NCBI RefSeq assembly: GCF_002959855.1
Contig: NZ_PPDB01000001.1
Span: 1 to 64,000, forward strand
DNA from: Veillonella denticariosi JCM 15641
Lineage (GTDB): Bacteria > Bacillota > Negativicutes > Veillonellales > Veillonellaceae
Direction of reading: 5' to 3'
Length of the DNA stretch: 64,000 bases
Under the pieces are notes generated by a model, which saw only the letters and a program-made list of their open reading frames with translations, did not search any database and was not told the origin of the DNA. Each line of letters begins with the position of its first letter. The first letter of the stretch is position 1. The position numbers and the translations under genes were made by a program. This document shows, in pieces, positions 28,977 through 37,920 of this stretch.

Positions 28977-28998
28977 TTGTAAATAGGGGATCGGTTAC

Positions 28999-30537
28999 AT
29001 GTCTCAGAATTCTTCCACACAACGAAAAGTAGGTACTTTACTATCTTACGCATTACTATTGGGGAATACAGTTATTAATTTAGCCTATGTACCTATTCTT
29101 TTATCCTTTATCGGTGTGGCTGAATTTGGCCTTTATAGGCTATTGGGTTCTATTATCGCCTACTTTAACGTGTTGGACTTTGGTCTGTCTGCGACGATTA
29201 CCCGTTTTTTAGTGAAATATAAAACGCTGAAAGATCAGGTTAGAATTGATAAGTTGTTAACCATGTCATTGCTGCTGTATGTAGGAATAGGCGTCATATT
29301 GAGCCTTTGCGGACTCGTTGTGTATTACTGTATTCCTTACATATTTAAGGACAGCTTAGCTCCTGATATGATTGATAGTGCAAACAAAATATTTCTGTTG
29401 TTACTGTTGAATCTGTTGATGTTATTTGCATCTAAAGTCTTCGATGCAGTTATCATATCTGAAGAACGGTTTATCTTTCATCGGTCAATCAGTTTGATAC
29501 AGATTTTATTACAGCCCTTTGCTATTGTGGGTGTGCTGATCTTTTATCCCACCGCGTTAAGTGTAGTACTGGTACAAACGGTATTTAATTTGCTGCTGGT
29601 TCTCGTAAAGGTTATATATTGCAGGCGTGTATTGCAGGTTCGCTTTGTCTATCATGGCTGGGATTCAGAGATTCTCCTGGCTATGCGAAACCTTTCACTC
29701 AGTTTATTTGTAGTATCTGTAGTCGACCAAGTGTTCTGGCAAAGTAATCAGTTACTGATCGGTATAAAAATCGGGGCGGAATCCGTTGCCATGTATGCTA
29801 TTGCAAGTCAGATTTATATTAACTATATGAATATTTCGCTAGCCGTATCCAGTACATTGTTGCCGAAGATTACGGCTATGGTGACGAATCGATGTAGTGA
29901 TGAAGAATTTCAGCATTTATTTTTGAAAGTCGGTAGATTACAATTTTATTTATTGTCGCTGATTTTGAGCGGATTTATATTGTTCGGACATAGCTTTCTT
30001 CATTACTGGGTCGGTGATGGATTTGATTTAGTATATTGGATTACGCTGATTATTATCGTTCCTTTCACGATTGATCTCATTCAGAATGTGGGCCTTGCGA
30101 TTATGCAGGCTCGTAATGTGTATCATGTGAGGGCCGCTGTATACGTATTTGTCGGGATTCTTAATGTCGTATTGGCGTATTATTGGATTGATATGTATGG
30201 AATAGCCGGGGGTGCTGTTGCCACAGGTCTTTCCATGCTTTTAGGCAATGGTATTATCATGAACGTGTATTATCATCGGTATATGAACTTAAACATTGTT
30301 CATTTTTGGAAGCAAATTGCGCGCCTATCCGTAGTTATGATACTGTTAACGGTTCTAGGCCTGTATGTGATTCCTCATATCGATTTAAACAGTTCTATTT
30401 ACATTCTTGTAATTAGCATGCTGTTATATTCTTTCATTTATTTTGGTGTTCAATGGATTAGTAATTTTAATTCTTATGAGAAAAATCTTTTTTATTCATT
30501 CTTGTTGAAAGTAGGATTAATAAAGAAGAGTTGCTAA
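28999..30537 (+). CDS. Wzx-like oligosaccharide flippase
   Basis: This 512-residue MATE/MOP-superfamily transporter has 12-14 hydrophobic segments, starting with the motif LLSYALLLGNTVINLAYVPI and followed by GVAEFGLYRLLGS. It should flip lipid-linked repeat units to the periplasmic face. Base composition returns toward the core genome in this gene, marking the right edge of the AT-rich block. Confidence 0.88.
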   Translation: MSQNSSTQRKVGTLLSYALLLGNTVINLAYVPILLSFIGVAEFGLYRLLGSIIAYFNVLDFGLSATITRFLVKYKTLKDQVRIDKLLTMSLLLYVGIGVILSLCGLVVYYCIPYIFKDSLAPDMIDSANKIFLLLLLNLLMLFASKVFDAVIISEERFIFHRSISLIQILLQPFAIVGVLIFYPTALSVVLVQTVFNLLLVLVKVIYCRRVLQVRFVYHGWDSEILLAMRNLSLSLFVVSVVDQVFWQSNQLLIGIKIGAESVAMYAIASQIYINYMNISLAVSSTLLPKITAMVTNRCSDEEFQHLFLKVGRLQFYLLSLILSGFILFGHSFLHYWVGDGFDLVYWITLIIIVPFTIDLIQNVGLAIMQARNVYHVRAAVYVFVGILNVVLAYYWIDMYGIAGGAVATGLSMLLGNGIIMNVYYHRYMNLNIVHFWKQIARLSVVMILLTVLGLYVIPHIDLNSSIYILVISMLLYSFIYFGVQWISNFNSYEKNLFYSFLLKVGLIKKSC

Positions 30538-30547
30538 GGAGATAAGC

Positions 30548-31474
30548 ATGAGAAAACGTAAGTTGTTGATGGCTCTTGTAGGCGCGTGTTTAGCATGTAA
30601 TGTGGCTATGGCGGCTACTAATACAGATATGAATAACGGCAGTGGTAGCGGCGCCGGAGAATATATGGGACAGGTTTCTGTTCCGTATATGCCGAACGTA
30701 CAGGATGTTTCTGTTGTCGATAGTGGTGTAAAGGGTAGAGAAGTTGTTACTTTCAAAACAAATGCCGTTAAACATCCGAATAAAGAGCAGAAATTGAAGA
30801 TGGTCTTGGAAAACGGTGAGTATATCGATCCGAAAGATAGCGTCTTCTCCATAGCACGTCCTGATATCGGAGAATATCGTTTGTCGAAGTATGACAAGAT
30901 TAATTTACATGTTCTAGGTTACACTAGCAGTGAATTAGGGTTTACTGACTCGACTAGTGACAATACTAGTAATTCCGGTGTTACCTTAATGATCGGTCCG
31001 GATGGACGTATTAATACACCGTATACGGGGGTTGTAAAGCTTTCAGGATTAACATTGCAAGAAGCATCGGCGTTATTAAGCGAAAAATTCTCGCATTATA
31101 TTCATAAACCGGATGTGACTGTCAATGTATCGGAATACGGTGGCCGACAGGTTTATGTAATGGGTGAAGTGCCAAAACCTGGTATTTACAAATTAGGAGC
31201 CGATTACATGAATGTATTCGCGGCGATTTCAAGCGCACAAGGGACGGCGAGAAAGGCTAGACCTCGCCATATTCAGGTCGTTCGTGTCATTGATGATACT
31301 GTATATGTACGTGAAGTTGATTTGGAAAGCTTCATAAAGAAACAGGATATTAAACAAAATATCGCATTGCAGGATGGAGATATGATTTATGTTCCTAAAT
31401 CGCATCGTCTCATTCCGAGCGATATTGCTCCGTTTGCATCCTTTGCATATATGATTCATAGTGCAACTGATTGA
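30548..31474 (+). CDS. Polysaccharide export protein (Wza family, SLBB domain)
   Basis: This 308-residue exported protein has a signal peptide (about 1-23, ending AMAA). A Poly_export domain follows (about 105-190; YDKINLHVLGY, GPDGRINTPYTGVVKLSGLT, KPDVTVNVSEYGG), then an SLBB domain (about 195-285; VYVMGEVPKPGIYKLG, LQDGDMIYVPKS). No lipobox Cys is seen, unlike E. coli Wza. It would form part of the outer-membrane export channel. AAGGAGATAAGC precedes the ATG. Confidence 0.9.
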   Translation: MRKRKLLMALVGACLACNVAMAATNTDMNNGSGSGAGEYMGQVSVPYMPNVQDVSVVDSGVKGREVVTFKTNAVKHPNKEQKLKMVLENGEYIDPKDSVFSIARPDIGEYRLSKYDKINLHVLGYTSSELGFTDSTSDNTSNSGVTLMIGPDGRINTPYTGVVKLSGLTLQEASALLSEKFSHYIHKPDVTVNVSEYGGRQVYVMGEVPKPGIYKLGADYMNVFAAISSAQGTARKARPRHIQVVRVIDDTVYVREVDLESFIKKQDIKQNIALQDGDMIYVPKSHRLIPSDIAPFASFAYMIHSATD

Positions 31475-31506
31475 TGGATTCGTATAATTGTAAGGGGGAC
31501 AGGTGT

Positions 31507-32226
31507 ATGAATATAGCGGTTATTTTTGCCGGCGGTACGGGACAGCGTATGAGTTCTTCGGGAACACCAAAACAATTTTTAGAAGTGCATCAAAAACCCA
31601 TAATAGTACATACATTGGAGCATTTTCAAAAGAGTGCAAGTATTGATCATATTATTATTGTGTCGTTAGAACGGGCTATTCAGCAAGTAAATTCCTTAGT
31701 CAAAGAGTTTTCTTTGACTAAGGTAGCTTCTGTGGTGCCGGGAGGGCATACAGGTCAAGAATCTATCTTTTTAGGCTTGACCGAGTGTCGACGCTTATTC
31801 TCGGAAACCGATATAGTATTGCTTCATGATGGAGTACGACCTATTATCGATGATACATTAATTAAAAATTGTATCACTTCTGTTGAAGATCATGGGAATG
31901 CTATAACAGTAGCACCTGCAACAGAGACAACTTTCATAAGAAAAGAGGATACGAATCAAATCGGTAGAATTTTAGAACGTTCACAATGCGTTATAGCTAA
32001 GGCTCCGCAATGCTTTTTCCTTCGCGATATTTATAACGCTCATATAAATGCTAATAAAGAATCTTTGGAATTTATAGATTCTGCCTCTATGATGCAATAT
32101 TATAATAACGATTTATTTTTGGTTGAAGGACCGGCTGAAAATATTAAAATTACAACTCCTATAGATTTCTATACATTTAAAGCCTATCTGGATGTAAAAG
32201 ATAGTCTGAATGTTATCGGTTTATAG
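31507..32226 (+). CDS. IspD/TarI-like cytidylyltransferase
   Basis: This 239-residue CTP:polyol-phosphate cytidylyltransferase has AGGTGQRM at 8-15, then GTPKQFLEV, LLHDGVRP and the C-terminal NIKITTPIDF. These fit both IspD (2-C-methylerythritol 4-phosphate) and TarI/Bcs1-like (ribitol 5-phosphate) enzymes. The location in a polysaccharide operon next to an epimerase and downstream of licD argues for a CDP-polyol donor. The start at 31507 follows AGGGGGACAGG; a frame from 31471 overlaps the upstream gene without a ribosome site. Confidence 0.82.
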   Translation: MNIAVIFAGGTGQRMSSSGTPKQFLEVHQKPIIVHTLEHFQKSASIDHIIIVSLERAIQQVNSLVKEFSLTKVASVVPGGHTGQESIFLGLTECRRLFSETDIVLLHDGVRPIIDDTLIKNCITSVEDHGNAITVAPATETTFIRKEDTNQIGRILERSQCVIAKAPQCFFLRDIYNAHINANKESLEFIDSASMMQYYNNDLFLVEGPAENIKITTPIDFYTFKAYLDVKDSLNVIGL

Positions 32227-32249
32227 TTGGTATGGCTAGAGGCTTAGGT

Positions 32250-33293
32250 ATGGATACTGTTTTGATACATGAATTGGAACGTGTCGTTTGTAAAAATGTA
32301 GATTTATATAGATATTTTAGTGATAAGACGATATTGGTAACCGGAGCGACCGGATTAATAGGTTCGATGCTGATCAAATCGATGCTTATGGCTAATAGGT
32401 TGCTGTCTACTGATATAAAAATTATTGGGCATGTAAGGAATATTAATAAGGCTCGACAACTATACTGGGATATGCATGATAATGATCAATTTATATATAC
32501 TTCGGAAGCGTTATCATGTATAAACGAATCTATTGATTATATTGTGCATACGGCTTCACCGACACAGTCCAAATATTTTGTTGAAAATCCGGTTGAGACA
32601 TTGCATGCTTCTATTGGTAATACTGTTGATTGTCTTGAATTAGGTAGACGAAAAAACATTATAAAAATGCTTTATTTATCATCCATGGAGCAGTATGGTG
32701 TTCAACTAGTCGATAAGCAACAAATGACAGAAGCGGATTTAGGATATATTAACCATTTAGATGTCCGCAGTTCTTACTCTGAGGGAAAGCGTATTTGTGA
32801 ATGCTATTGTAATGCTTATGCTGAAGAATATGGTGTGTCTGTAACGATTGCACGACTGGCTCAAACATTTGGGCCGGGAATCCCGGTTGAAGATAATCGA
32901 GTTTCTATGCAGTTTGCTAAGAGTGTTTTGAATTGTTCAGACATTGTATTACACACAAAAGGTGAATCTTTATCAAATTTTTGTTATATTATGGATGCGT
33001 TAACGGCTCTTTTGGTATTGCTGAAGTCCGGTGAATCTTGTGAGGCTTATAATATTTGTAATGCTAAGGAGACAAGAAGTATATATGAAATTGCCTGTTT
33101 AGTTGCTGATGAAGTGGCAAACGGGGAGATTTCGGTTAAATTTGATATTCCAACGGTAAATAATTATGGATATGCACCGACTGTAAAGTATTTTTTGAAT
33201 ACGGATAAATTAGAAAACCTTGGGTGGAAGGCAGAAGTCGGTATGAAAGATGCATATCGATTGCTAGTTGAGTATTTGAAAGAATTTCATTAA
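32250..33293 (+). CDS. NAD-dependent epimerase/dehydratase family protein
   Basis: This 347-residue extended SDR has TILVTGATGLIGSMLIKSML near residue 30, HTASPTQSKYF, a Ser-Ser-Met-Glu motif (LYLSSMEQYG) and the catalytic Tyr-x3-Lys in SYSEGKRICE. It differs from the GalE-like enzyme at 24.5 kb and pairs with the cytidylyltransferase, so a CDP-linked substrate is possible. The start at 32250 is chosen for the AGAGG before it; 32232 is the alternative. It is the last gene of the locus before a bidirectional terminator. Confidence 0.82.
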   Translation: MDTVLIHELERVVCKNVDLYRYFSDKTILVTGATGLIGSMLIKSMLMANRLLSTDIKIIGHVRNINKARQLYWDMHDNDQFIYTSEALSCINESIDYIVHTASPTQSKYFVENPVETLHASIGNTVDCLELGRRKNIIKMLYLSSMEQYGVQLVDKQQMTEADLGYINHLDVRSSYSEGKRICECYCNAYAEEYGVSVTIARLAQTFGPGIPVEDNRVSMQFAKSVLNCSDIVLHTKGESLSNFCYIMDALTALLVLLKSGESCEAYNICNAKETRSIYEIACLVADEVANGEISVKFDIPTVNNYGYAPTVKYFLNTDKLENLGWKAEVGMKDAYRLLVEYLKEFH

Positions 33294-33321
33294 ATAAATT
33301 ATTTTGATGCTTGTGAATATG

Positions 33322-33368
33322 AAAAGAGCAGTAACATATGAGAAATTCCTCATTGCTACTGCTCTTTT
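33322..33368. terminator. Bidirectional terminator between the polysaccharide locus and the ArsR-like gene
   Basis: AAAAGAGCAGTA (33322-33333) pairs with TACTGCTCTTTT (33357-33368). The loop holds a smaller GAGAAATTCCTC element. It serves both convergent genes. Confidence 0.85.
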
Positions 33369-33389
33369 GTTTGTATCATTCGTATGGAT

Positions 33390-33851
33390 TTATCTATTCT
33401 CATCTTCATCGCGACTCCCCTTAGTACGCAGTTCCATAGCCGGACGTTCGCTAGAGAGGGCCGACTCCTCTGCGATGGGGTACGATGTGTCTTCCAGGTT
33501 CACGGTTTGCAGCAATTTTTCGACGTCGTCGTTCTGGATGGATACTTCCTTGTTGTACCAGCTGCCGAATTCGCGGATAACCGGTTCGTTGCGACGGAAA
33601 TACGTGTATTGATCAATTTTTCGGGATTCTACAAGTTCCGCACTTTCCAGGATGCTCATGAATGTAGAAATAGATGATTGCGATACGCCGCAGCGCTTCT
33701 GGATGCTTTTAACACTGACGCTGTGCGGGAAATCGATGAGGGTGTTAGCGTGTACCTGTACACCAAATTCTTGCTCCGGGTGCTTCAGCCACAATATAAT
33801 GTCTAACCGATGTGGATTTGATAATGCTTTCAAGATTCTTAACGGGTCCAT
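33390..33851 (-). CDS. ArsR-like winged-helix transcriptional regulator
   Basis: This 153-residue regulator has an ArsR-type start (DPLRILKALSNPHRLDIILWL) and a recognition helix region SIQKRCGVSQSSISTFMSIL near 50-70, followed by a wing. The acidic C-terminal tail of about 50 residues is not part of the fold. No metal-binding cysteine pair is seen. It is divergent from the fixC operon across a 386-bp spacer rich in inverted repeats, so it may control that operon. Confidence 0.8.
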   Translation of the reverse strand: MDPLRILKALSNPHRLDIILWLKHPEQEFGVQVHANTLIDFPHSVSVKSIQKRCGVSQSSISTFMSILESAELVESRKIDQYTYFRRNEPVIREFGSWYNKEVSIQNDDVEKLLQTVNLEDTSYPIAEESALSSERPAMELRTKGSRDEDENR

Positions 33852-34057
33852 ATGGCCTCCTCTGGTAATTCCAAAATAATGAGTGCCTAACCTTGACCGT
33901 GGTCTTGCATTATGCGGTCGAATTATACGCGTGTTGCTCCGTATACGGTTTTTGCTACTTTTATCATACGCCTTTTTATTTGTGAAAGCTAGAAAAATTT
34001 ATAAATTTCACGAATTGATGAATTTTATTGCACACTTTAAAAACATATCGCATGAAT

Positions 34058-34141
34058 AAGTATGTGAAAGTATATTCCGGTTATACAATTTTAACGGAAT
34101 CTTACATTTTATATTCATGAATACAGATTACTTTCATACTT
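34058..34141. promoter_or_regulatory. Nested inverted repeats in the arsR-like/fixC divergent spacer
   Basis: AAGTATGTGAAAGTA (34058-34072) faces TACTTTCATACTT (34129-34141), and inside them ATTCCG (34074-34079) faces CGGAAT (34095-34100). An AAATTTATAAATTT palindrome inside a GTGAAA...TTTCAC pair lies near 33985-34012. The spacer (33852-34237) holds no gene and is a plausible operator region. Confidence 0.45.
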
Positions 34142-34237
34142 TTGTGGTATGTTGGGCAGGTATTTTAGGTCTTTATCGTGAATATATATTATATAGACTT
34201 ATGTAAGTTCAAGCTTTCATCAAAAGGAGCTGAGTAT

Positions 34238-35545
34238 ATGGCAATTGATCGAAATGAAACATTTGATGTGATCGTCGTCGGTGCAGGGCCTGCAGGGGCT
34301 GCCGCGGCGTTGCGTCTGGCGGAGAAACGGGTGAAAGTGTTGCTCATCGAACGAGGTACCGCACCGGGTGCTAAAAATATGATGGGAGGACGTATTTATA
34401 CCCATTCCTTGGAACGCATCGTATCGGATTTCAGAGACCGTGCACCTCTTGAGAGAAAGGTGACGAAAGAACGCATTTCCATCGGTGCAGGCGATGAAAT
34501 GACGACTGTTGAATATAGTTATCAGGATGTGAAGCCGAACGAAGAGTCGTATGTCGTATTGCGTGCGAAATTCGATAAATGGCTTGCGGAAGAGGCGGAG
34601 AAAAAGGGTGCCCTTCTCGTAACGAACGTACAGGTGACGGAACTCATCACCGAAGGGGAAGGCAAAAAGCGCCGCGTTGTGGGCGTGCGCTGTCACGATG
34701 ACGAAGTCTATGCAAAGCTCGTCATCATCGCTGAAGGTGCCAATACGGTTCTGTTGGAAGAAGCGGGGCTCACGGGACCTACGGATCCGAAGACGATGGC
34801 CGTAGGTGTTAAAGAGGTGTATAAGCTCAAGAAAGAGGACCTTGAAAATCGGCTCATGCTGACCGGTGATGACGGTATGGCATGGCTTACCTTGGGCGAC
34901 ATGACGGACGGGCTGCTGGGCGGCGGCTTTATTTACACCAATAAAGACAGCATGTCTGTAGGCATGGTTGTGGGCATTGATGACATCGGGTCCGTTAGTC
35001 GTTCCGTGGACGATATGCTCACTGCTTTCACAAGCCATCCTCGTATTGCGCCGTTATTGAAGAACGGACAGTTGAAGGAACACAGCGCTCATCTCGTGCC
35101 GGAGGGCGGTTATCGCTCGATGCCGAAGCTGGGCGGTCCGGGATATATCATCATCGGTGATGCGGCTAGGATGTGCATGAATCTGGGCTATACGATTCGC
35201 GGCATGGACCTCGCTATCGAGTCCGGTATCTGTGCGGCGGAGGCCGTCAATGTGGGACTGCGCGACGAAAATATGGACCGCGTTCCGAAACTATACGAAA
35301 AGAATATCAAGAATTCGTGGCTTCATAAGGATTTGAAGCTCTATAAGGATATGCCGAAATTCCTCGCTACTCATCCGCGTATTTTCAATGAATATCCGAA
35401 GTTTGTGAATCATCTGATGCGCGATGTATTCACCGTCAATGGCGACGGTGCGGTGCCGATGATGAAAAAATTAATGCACCGCGTGGGCGACGTAGGTTTA
35501 ATCAACTTGATTCGTGATGCATGGAAAGGGGTGCGTTCCCTATGA
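34238..35545 (+). CDS. fixC: Electron-transfer flavoprotein:quinone oxidoreductase-like FixC
   Basis: This 435-residue FAD enzyme passes electrons from the ETF encoded downstream to the quinone pool or its partner FixX. The dinucleotide motif GAGPAG is at 15-20; NMMGGRIYTH and the late FAD motif YIIIGDAARMCMN near residue 310 are typical of FixC. The start at 34238 follows AAAGGAG with good spacing. It overlaps fixX by ATGA. The operon order is C-X-B-A. In anaerobes this set can perform electron bifurcation; whether it does here is inference. Confidence 0.9.
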   Translation: MAIDRNETFDVIVVGAGPAGAAAALRLAEKRVKVLLIERGTAPGAKNMMGGRIYTHSLERIVSDFRDRAPLERKVTKERISIGAGDEMTTVEYSYQDVKPNEESYVVLRAKFDKWLAEEAEKKGALLVTNVQVTELITEGEGKKRRVVGVRCHDDEVYAKLVIIAEGANTVLLEEAGLTGPTDPKTMAVGVKEVYKLKKEDLENRLMLTGDDGMAWLTLGDMTDGLLGGGFIYTNKDSMSVGMVVGIDDIGSVSRSVDDMLTAFTSHPRIAPLLKNGQLKEHSAHLVPEGGYRSMPKLGGPGYIIIGDAARMCMNLGYTIRGMDLAIESGICAAEAVNVGLRDENMDRVPKLYEKNIKNSWLHKDLKLYKDMPKFLATHPRIFNEYPKFVNHLMRDVFTVNGDGAVPMMKKLMHRVGDVGLINLIRDAWKGVRSL

Positions 35546-35820
35546 GATTGGAAGAACGGCTGGGTGCCAATAAATATTATGTAGATGAAACGTGTCCTCA
35601 CATTCAGGTGGATGGCTCGGGGTTCAGCAAGGAAGAGAAAATGAAGCTCGTCAACGGTTGTCCGGCGGGGCTGTATACCTTGCAGGAAAATGGCGACTTG
35701 GTCTTTGATTTTGCGGGTTGTCTCGAGTGCGGCACATGCCGCGTTCTGTGCGGTGATACGATTGTGAAAGCCTGGAAGTATCCGCGCAACAGCAAGGGCA
35801 TTGAGTTTAGACAGGGGTGA
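35542..35820 (+). CDS. fixX: Ferredoxin-like protein FixX
   Basis: This 92-residue iron-sulfur protein is the partner of FixC. Its cysteines are Cys40 in NGCPAG, then Cys60, Cys63, Cys66 and Cys70 in GCLECGTCRVLC, which give the ligands for a 4Fe-4S cluster as in the FixX family. The start at 35542 overlaps the fixC stop. The short length and two halves (N-terminal DETCPHI, C-terminal cluster) match the family. Confidence 0.9.
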   Translation: MRLEERLGANKYYVDETCPHIQVDGSGFSKEEKMKLVNGCPAGLYTLQENGDLVFDFAGCLECGTCRVLCGDTIVKAWKYPRNSKGIEFRQG

Positions 35821-35824
35821 GTGC

Positions 35825-36901
35825 ATGGAATTACTAGTATGTATAAAACAGGTGCCGGATACATCTGAAATCAGGCTGGATCCGGAGACGAACAATCTGA
35901 TCCGTACCGGCCTTCCGAGCATCGTCAATCCGTACGATATGCATGCCCTTGAGGCGGCGCTATCCGTGAAGGATCAGTACGAAGGCAGCCGTGTAACGGT
36001 TATTACCATGGGTCCGCCGCAGGCGGAGGCTGCGCTTCGTGAGTGTCTGGCCCTCGGTGCGGATGATGCGGTGCTGGTTACGGACCGTGCGTTCGGCGGT
36101 GCCGATACATTGGCGACGAGCTATACCGTTGCGATGGCTATCCGTCACGTTGAAAGAAATATGAATCGCCGGTTCCAAATGATTTTCTGTGGAAAGCAGG
36201 CGATTGACGGTGATACGGCACAGGTAGGCCCTCAGATTGCGGAGGAACTCGGCATCGCGCAGGCCACCTATGCGTGTGAATTGTCCGTTGATGAAGGCGC
36301 GCAAAAGGCCATTGTTAAACGGGAGCACGAAAACGGTTATGAAGTAATCGAAGCGCCGTTACCGTTATTGGTGACGGCTACGGCGGAGCTTAACGAGCCG
36401 CGTCAACCGGGGCTTTGGAGTTCTATTTACGCAAAACGCTATGAGATTTCAAACCTTACGTTGCGGGATATGCCGAGCATCGATGAAAGCAGAATCGGGC
36501 TCACCGGTTCGCCTACCCGGGTGCGCAAGGTGTATCAGCCGCCGATTCGTGGCAGGGTGGAAATGATCAATTCCGTTGAAGACGGTGCTAAAAAGGTTCT
36601 TGAACTGGCGTACCTTATTAAGCCTGAGAAGTTCGCTCATCTACTTGTTTCCGTAGATGTTCCGGAGGAACCAGAGACACCGGATGACGTTGATGACGGT
36701 GTAGATGTAAAGGATCCCGTACAGCGTGCGGCATCCGTAGAGAGTGTATCGCCTAGTGACTTCAAGGTCGTGGCGGCGCTTCATCAGAACAGGGAGGCGG
36801 CTCGGGCCGCCGGTGCGAAGAGTAATGGGGCCGTTTCTGACCCCGATAATAGCGAAGCAAGTACTGATGATTCAACAGATGTGCAGGGAGGTGACCGGTA
36901 A
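35825..36901 (+). CDS. etfB: Electron transfer flavoprotein beta subunit (FixA/EtfB)
   Basis: This 358-residue ETF beta subunit starts LLVCIKQVPDTSEIRLD and contains GPPQAEAALRECLALGADDAVL and the AMP/FAD-binding IFCGKQAIDGDTAQVGPQIA. The family is normally about 250-270 residues; here an extra 82-residue tail from about residue 277 is acidic and low in complexity (PEEPETPDDVDDG, SEASTDDSTD). The start at 35825 lies just after the fixX stop; the stop overlaps etfA by one base (TAATG). Confidence 0.9.
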   Translation: MELLVCIKQVPDTSEIRLDPETNNLIRTGLPSIVNPYDMHALEAALSVKDQYEGSRVTVITMGPPQAEAALRECLALGADDAVLVTDRAFGGADTLATSYTVAMAIRHVERNMNRRFQMIFCGKQAIDGDTAQVGPQIAEELGIAQATYACELSVDEGAQKAIVKREHENGYEVIEAPLPLLVTATAELNEPRQPGLWSSIYAKRYEISNLTLRDMPSIDESRIGLTGSPTRVRKVYQPPIRGRVEMINSVEDGAKKVLELAYLIKPEKFAHLLVSVDVPEEPETPDDVDDGVDVKDPVQRAASVESVSPSDFKVVAALHQNREAARAAGAKSNGAVSDPDNSEASTDDSTDVQGGDR

Positions 36902-37902
36902 TGGCTGTAACAAATTTTGATGAATATAGAGATGTCTTTGTCGTGGCCGATACCATCGATGACGTGGTGCATCCGGTCACATTCGAGCTTGTCGGACAAG
37001 GCCGCCGCATCGCAAAGGAAATGGGGCAGCTGGTGCAGGTTATGCTGCTCGGCGAAAATGTTCAGTCCCAGGCGGAGGAACTCGTCGCGTATGGGGCGGA
37101 TATTGTCCACGTTTTTGAAAGTCCTCTTTTGAAATACTACACAACTGACGGCTATACGAAGGTATTGACGGATTTCTTTGAAGATCATAAGCCGAATATT
37201 CTCTTAATCGGCGCAACGAATAACGGCCGTGATCTGGCGCCTCGCATGTCGGGACGCATGAAGAACGGCGTTGTTGCGGACTGTACAATTTTGACGGTCG
37301 ATACGGAGGAGGGCCTCGTTGAGTGGACTCGTCCGGCACTGGGCGGTAATATATTGGCGGAGATTATTTCCCCGAACCATCGCCCGCAAATGGGCTCCGT
37401 TCGCCCTAACGTATTTAAGAAACCGGAACGCAATGATGCGAGCTGGGGGCGCATTCAGTATGAAGCGTTTGAACTTTCACCTGAAGACATTCGGACGAAA
37501 CGTCTTGAATTCATTCCGTTCAGCAAGTCCGGCTATAACATTCAGGAGGCGGATATCATCGTTGCCGGCGGCCGAGGTATGGGCTCGAAGGAAAACTTTG
37601 ATAAACTCTATGAATTGGCGGATGCCATCGGAGGCGTCGTAGGCGCAACTCGGCCTCTCGTTGAAAAAGGCTGGATTGGGCTGCCGTATCAGGTGGGACA
37701 GACCGGTAAGACCGTAAGTCCTAAGTTGTATTTGGCATTCGGTATCTCTGGAGCCATTCAACATGTGAGCGGCATCTCCGGTGCAGATACCATCGTGGCC
37801 ATCAATAACGATCCTGATGCGGAAATCTTTCAACACGCGAACTATGGGATTGTGGGGGATTGCATGGAAGTCTTACATGATATGTTGGCGCATCTGAAGT
37901 AA
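36901..37902 (+). CDS. etfA: Electron transfer flavoprotein alpha subunit (FixB/EtfA)
   Basis: This 333-residue ETF alpha subunit has an N-terminal ETF domain, the ILLIGATNNGRDLAPR motif near 100, and the C-terminal FAD domain (about 221-330) with GRGMGSKENF, PLVEKGWIGLPYQVGQTGKTV, YLAFGISGAIQHVSG and NNDPDAEIFQHANYGIVGD. It forms the heterodimer with EtfB. GAGGTGACC precedes the start. A long imperfect hairpin repeat follows the operon. Confidence 0.92.
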   Translation: MAVTNFDEYRDVFVVADTIDDVVHPVTFELVGQGRRIAKEMGQLVQVMLLGENVQSQAEELVAYGADIVHVFESPLLKYYTTDGYTKVLTDFFEDHKPNILLIGATNNGRDLAPRMSGRMKNGVVADCTILTVDTEEGLVEWTRPALGGNILAEIISPNHRPQMGSVRPNVFKKPERNDASWGRIQYEAFELSPEDIRTKRLEFIPFSKSGYNIQEADIIVAGGRGMGSKENFDKLYELADAIGGVVGATRPLVEKGWIGLPYQVGQTGKTVSPKLYLAFGISGAIQHVSGISGADTIVAINNDPDAEIFQHANYGIVGDCMEVLHDMLAHLK

Positions 37903-37920
37903 GCCATATAGATTCGTTGT

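Noticed and set aside
33304-33612. Plus-strand frame after the polysaccharide locus
   Set aside because: It crosses the bidirectional terminator and lies opposite the ArsR-like gene.
34220-35038. 272-codon minus-strand frame opposite fixC
   Set aside because: It is antisense to a clear flavoprotein gene, with His-rich shadow translation and no ribosome site.
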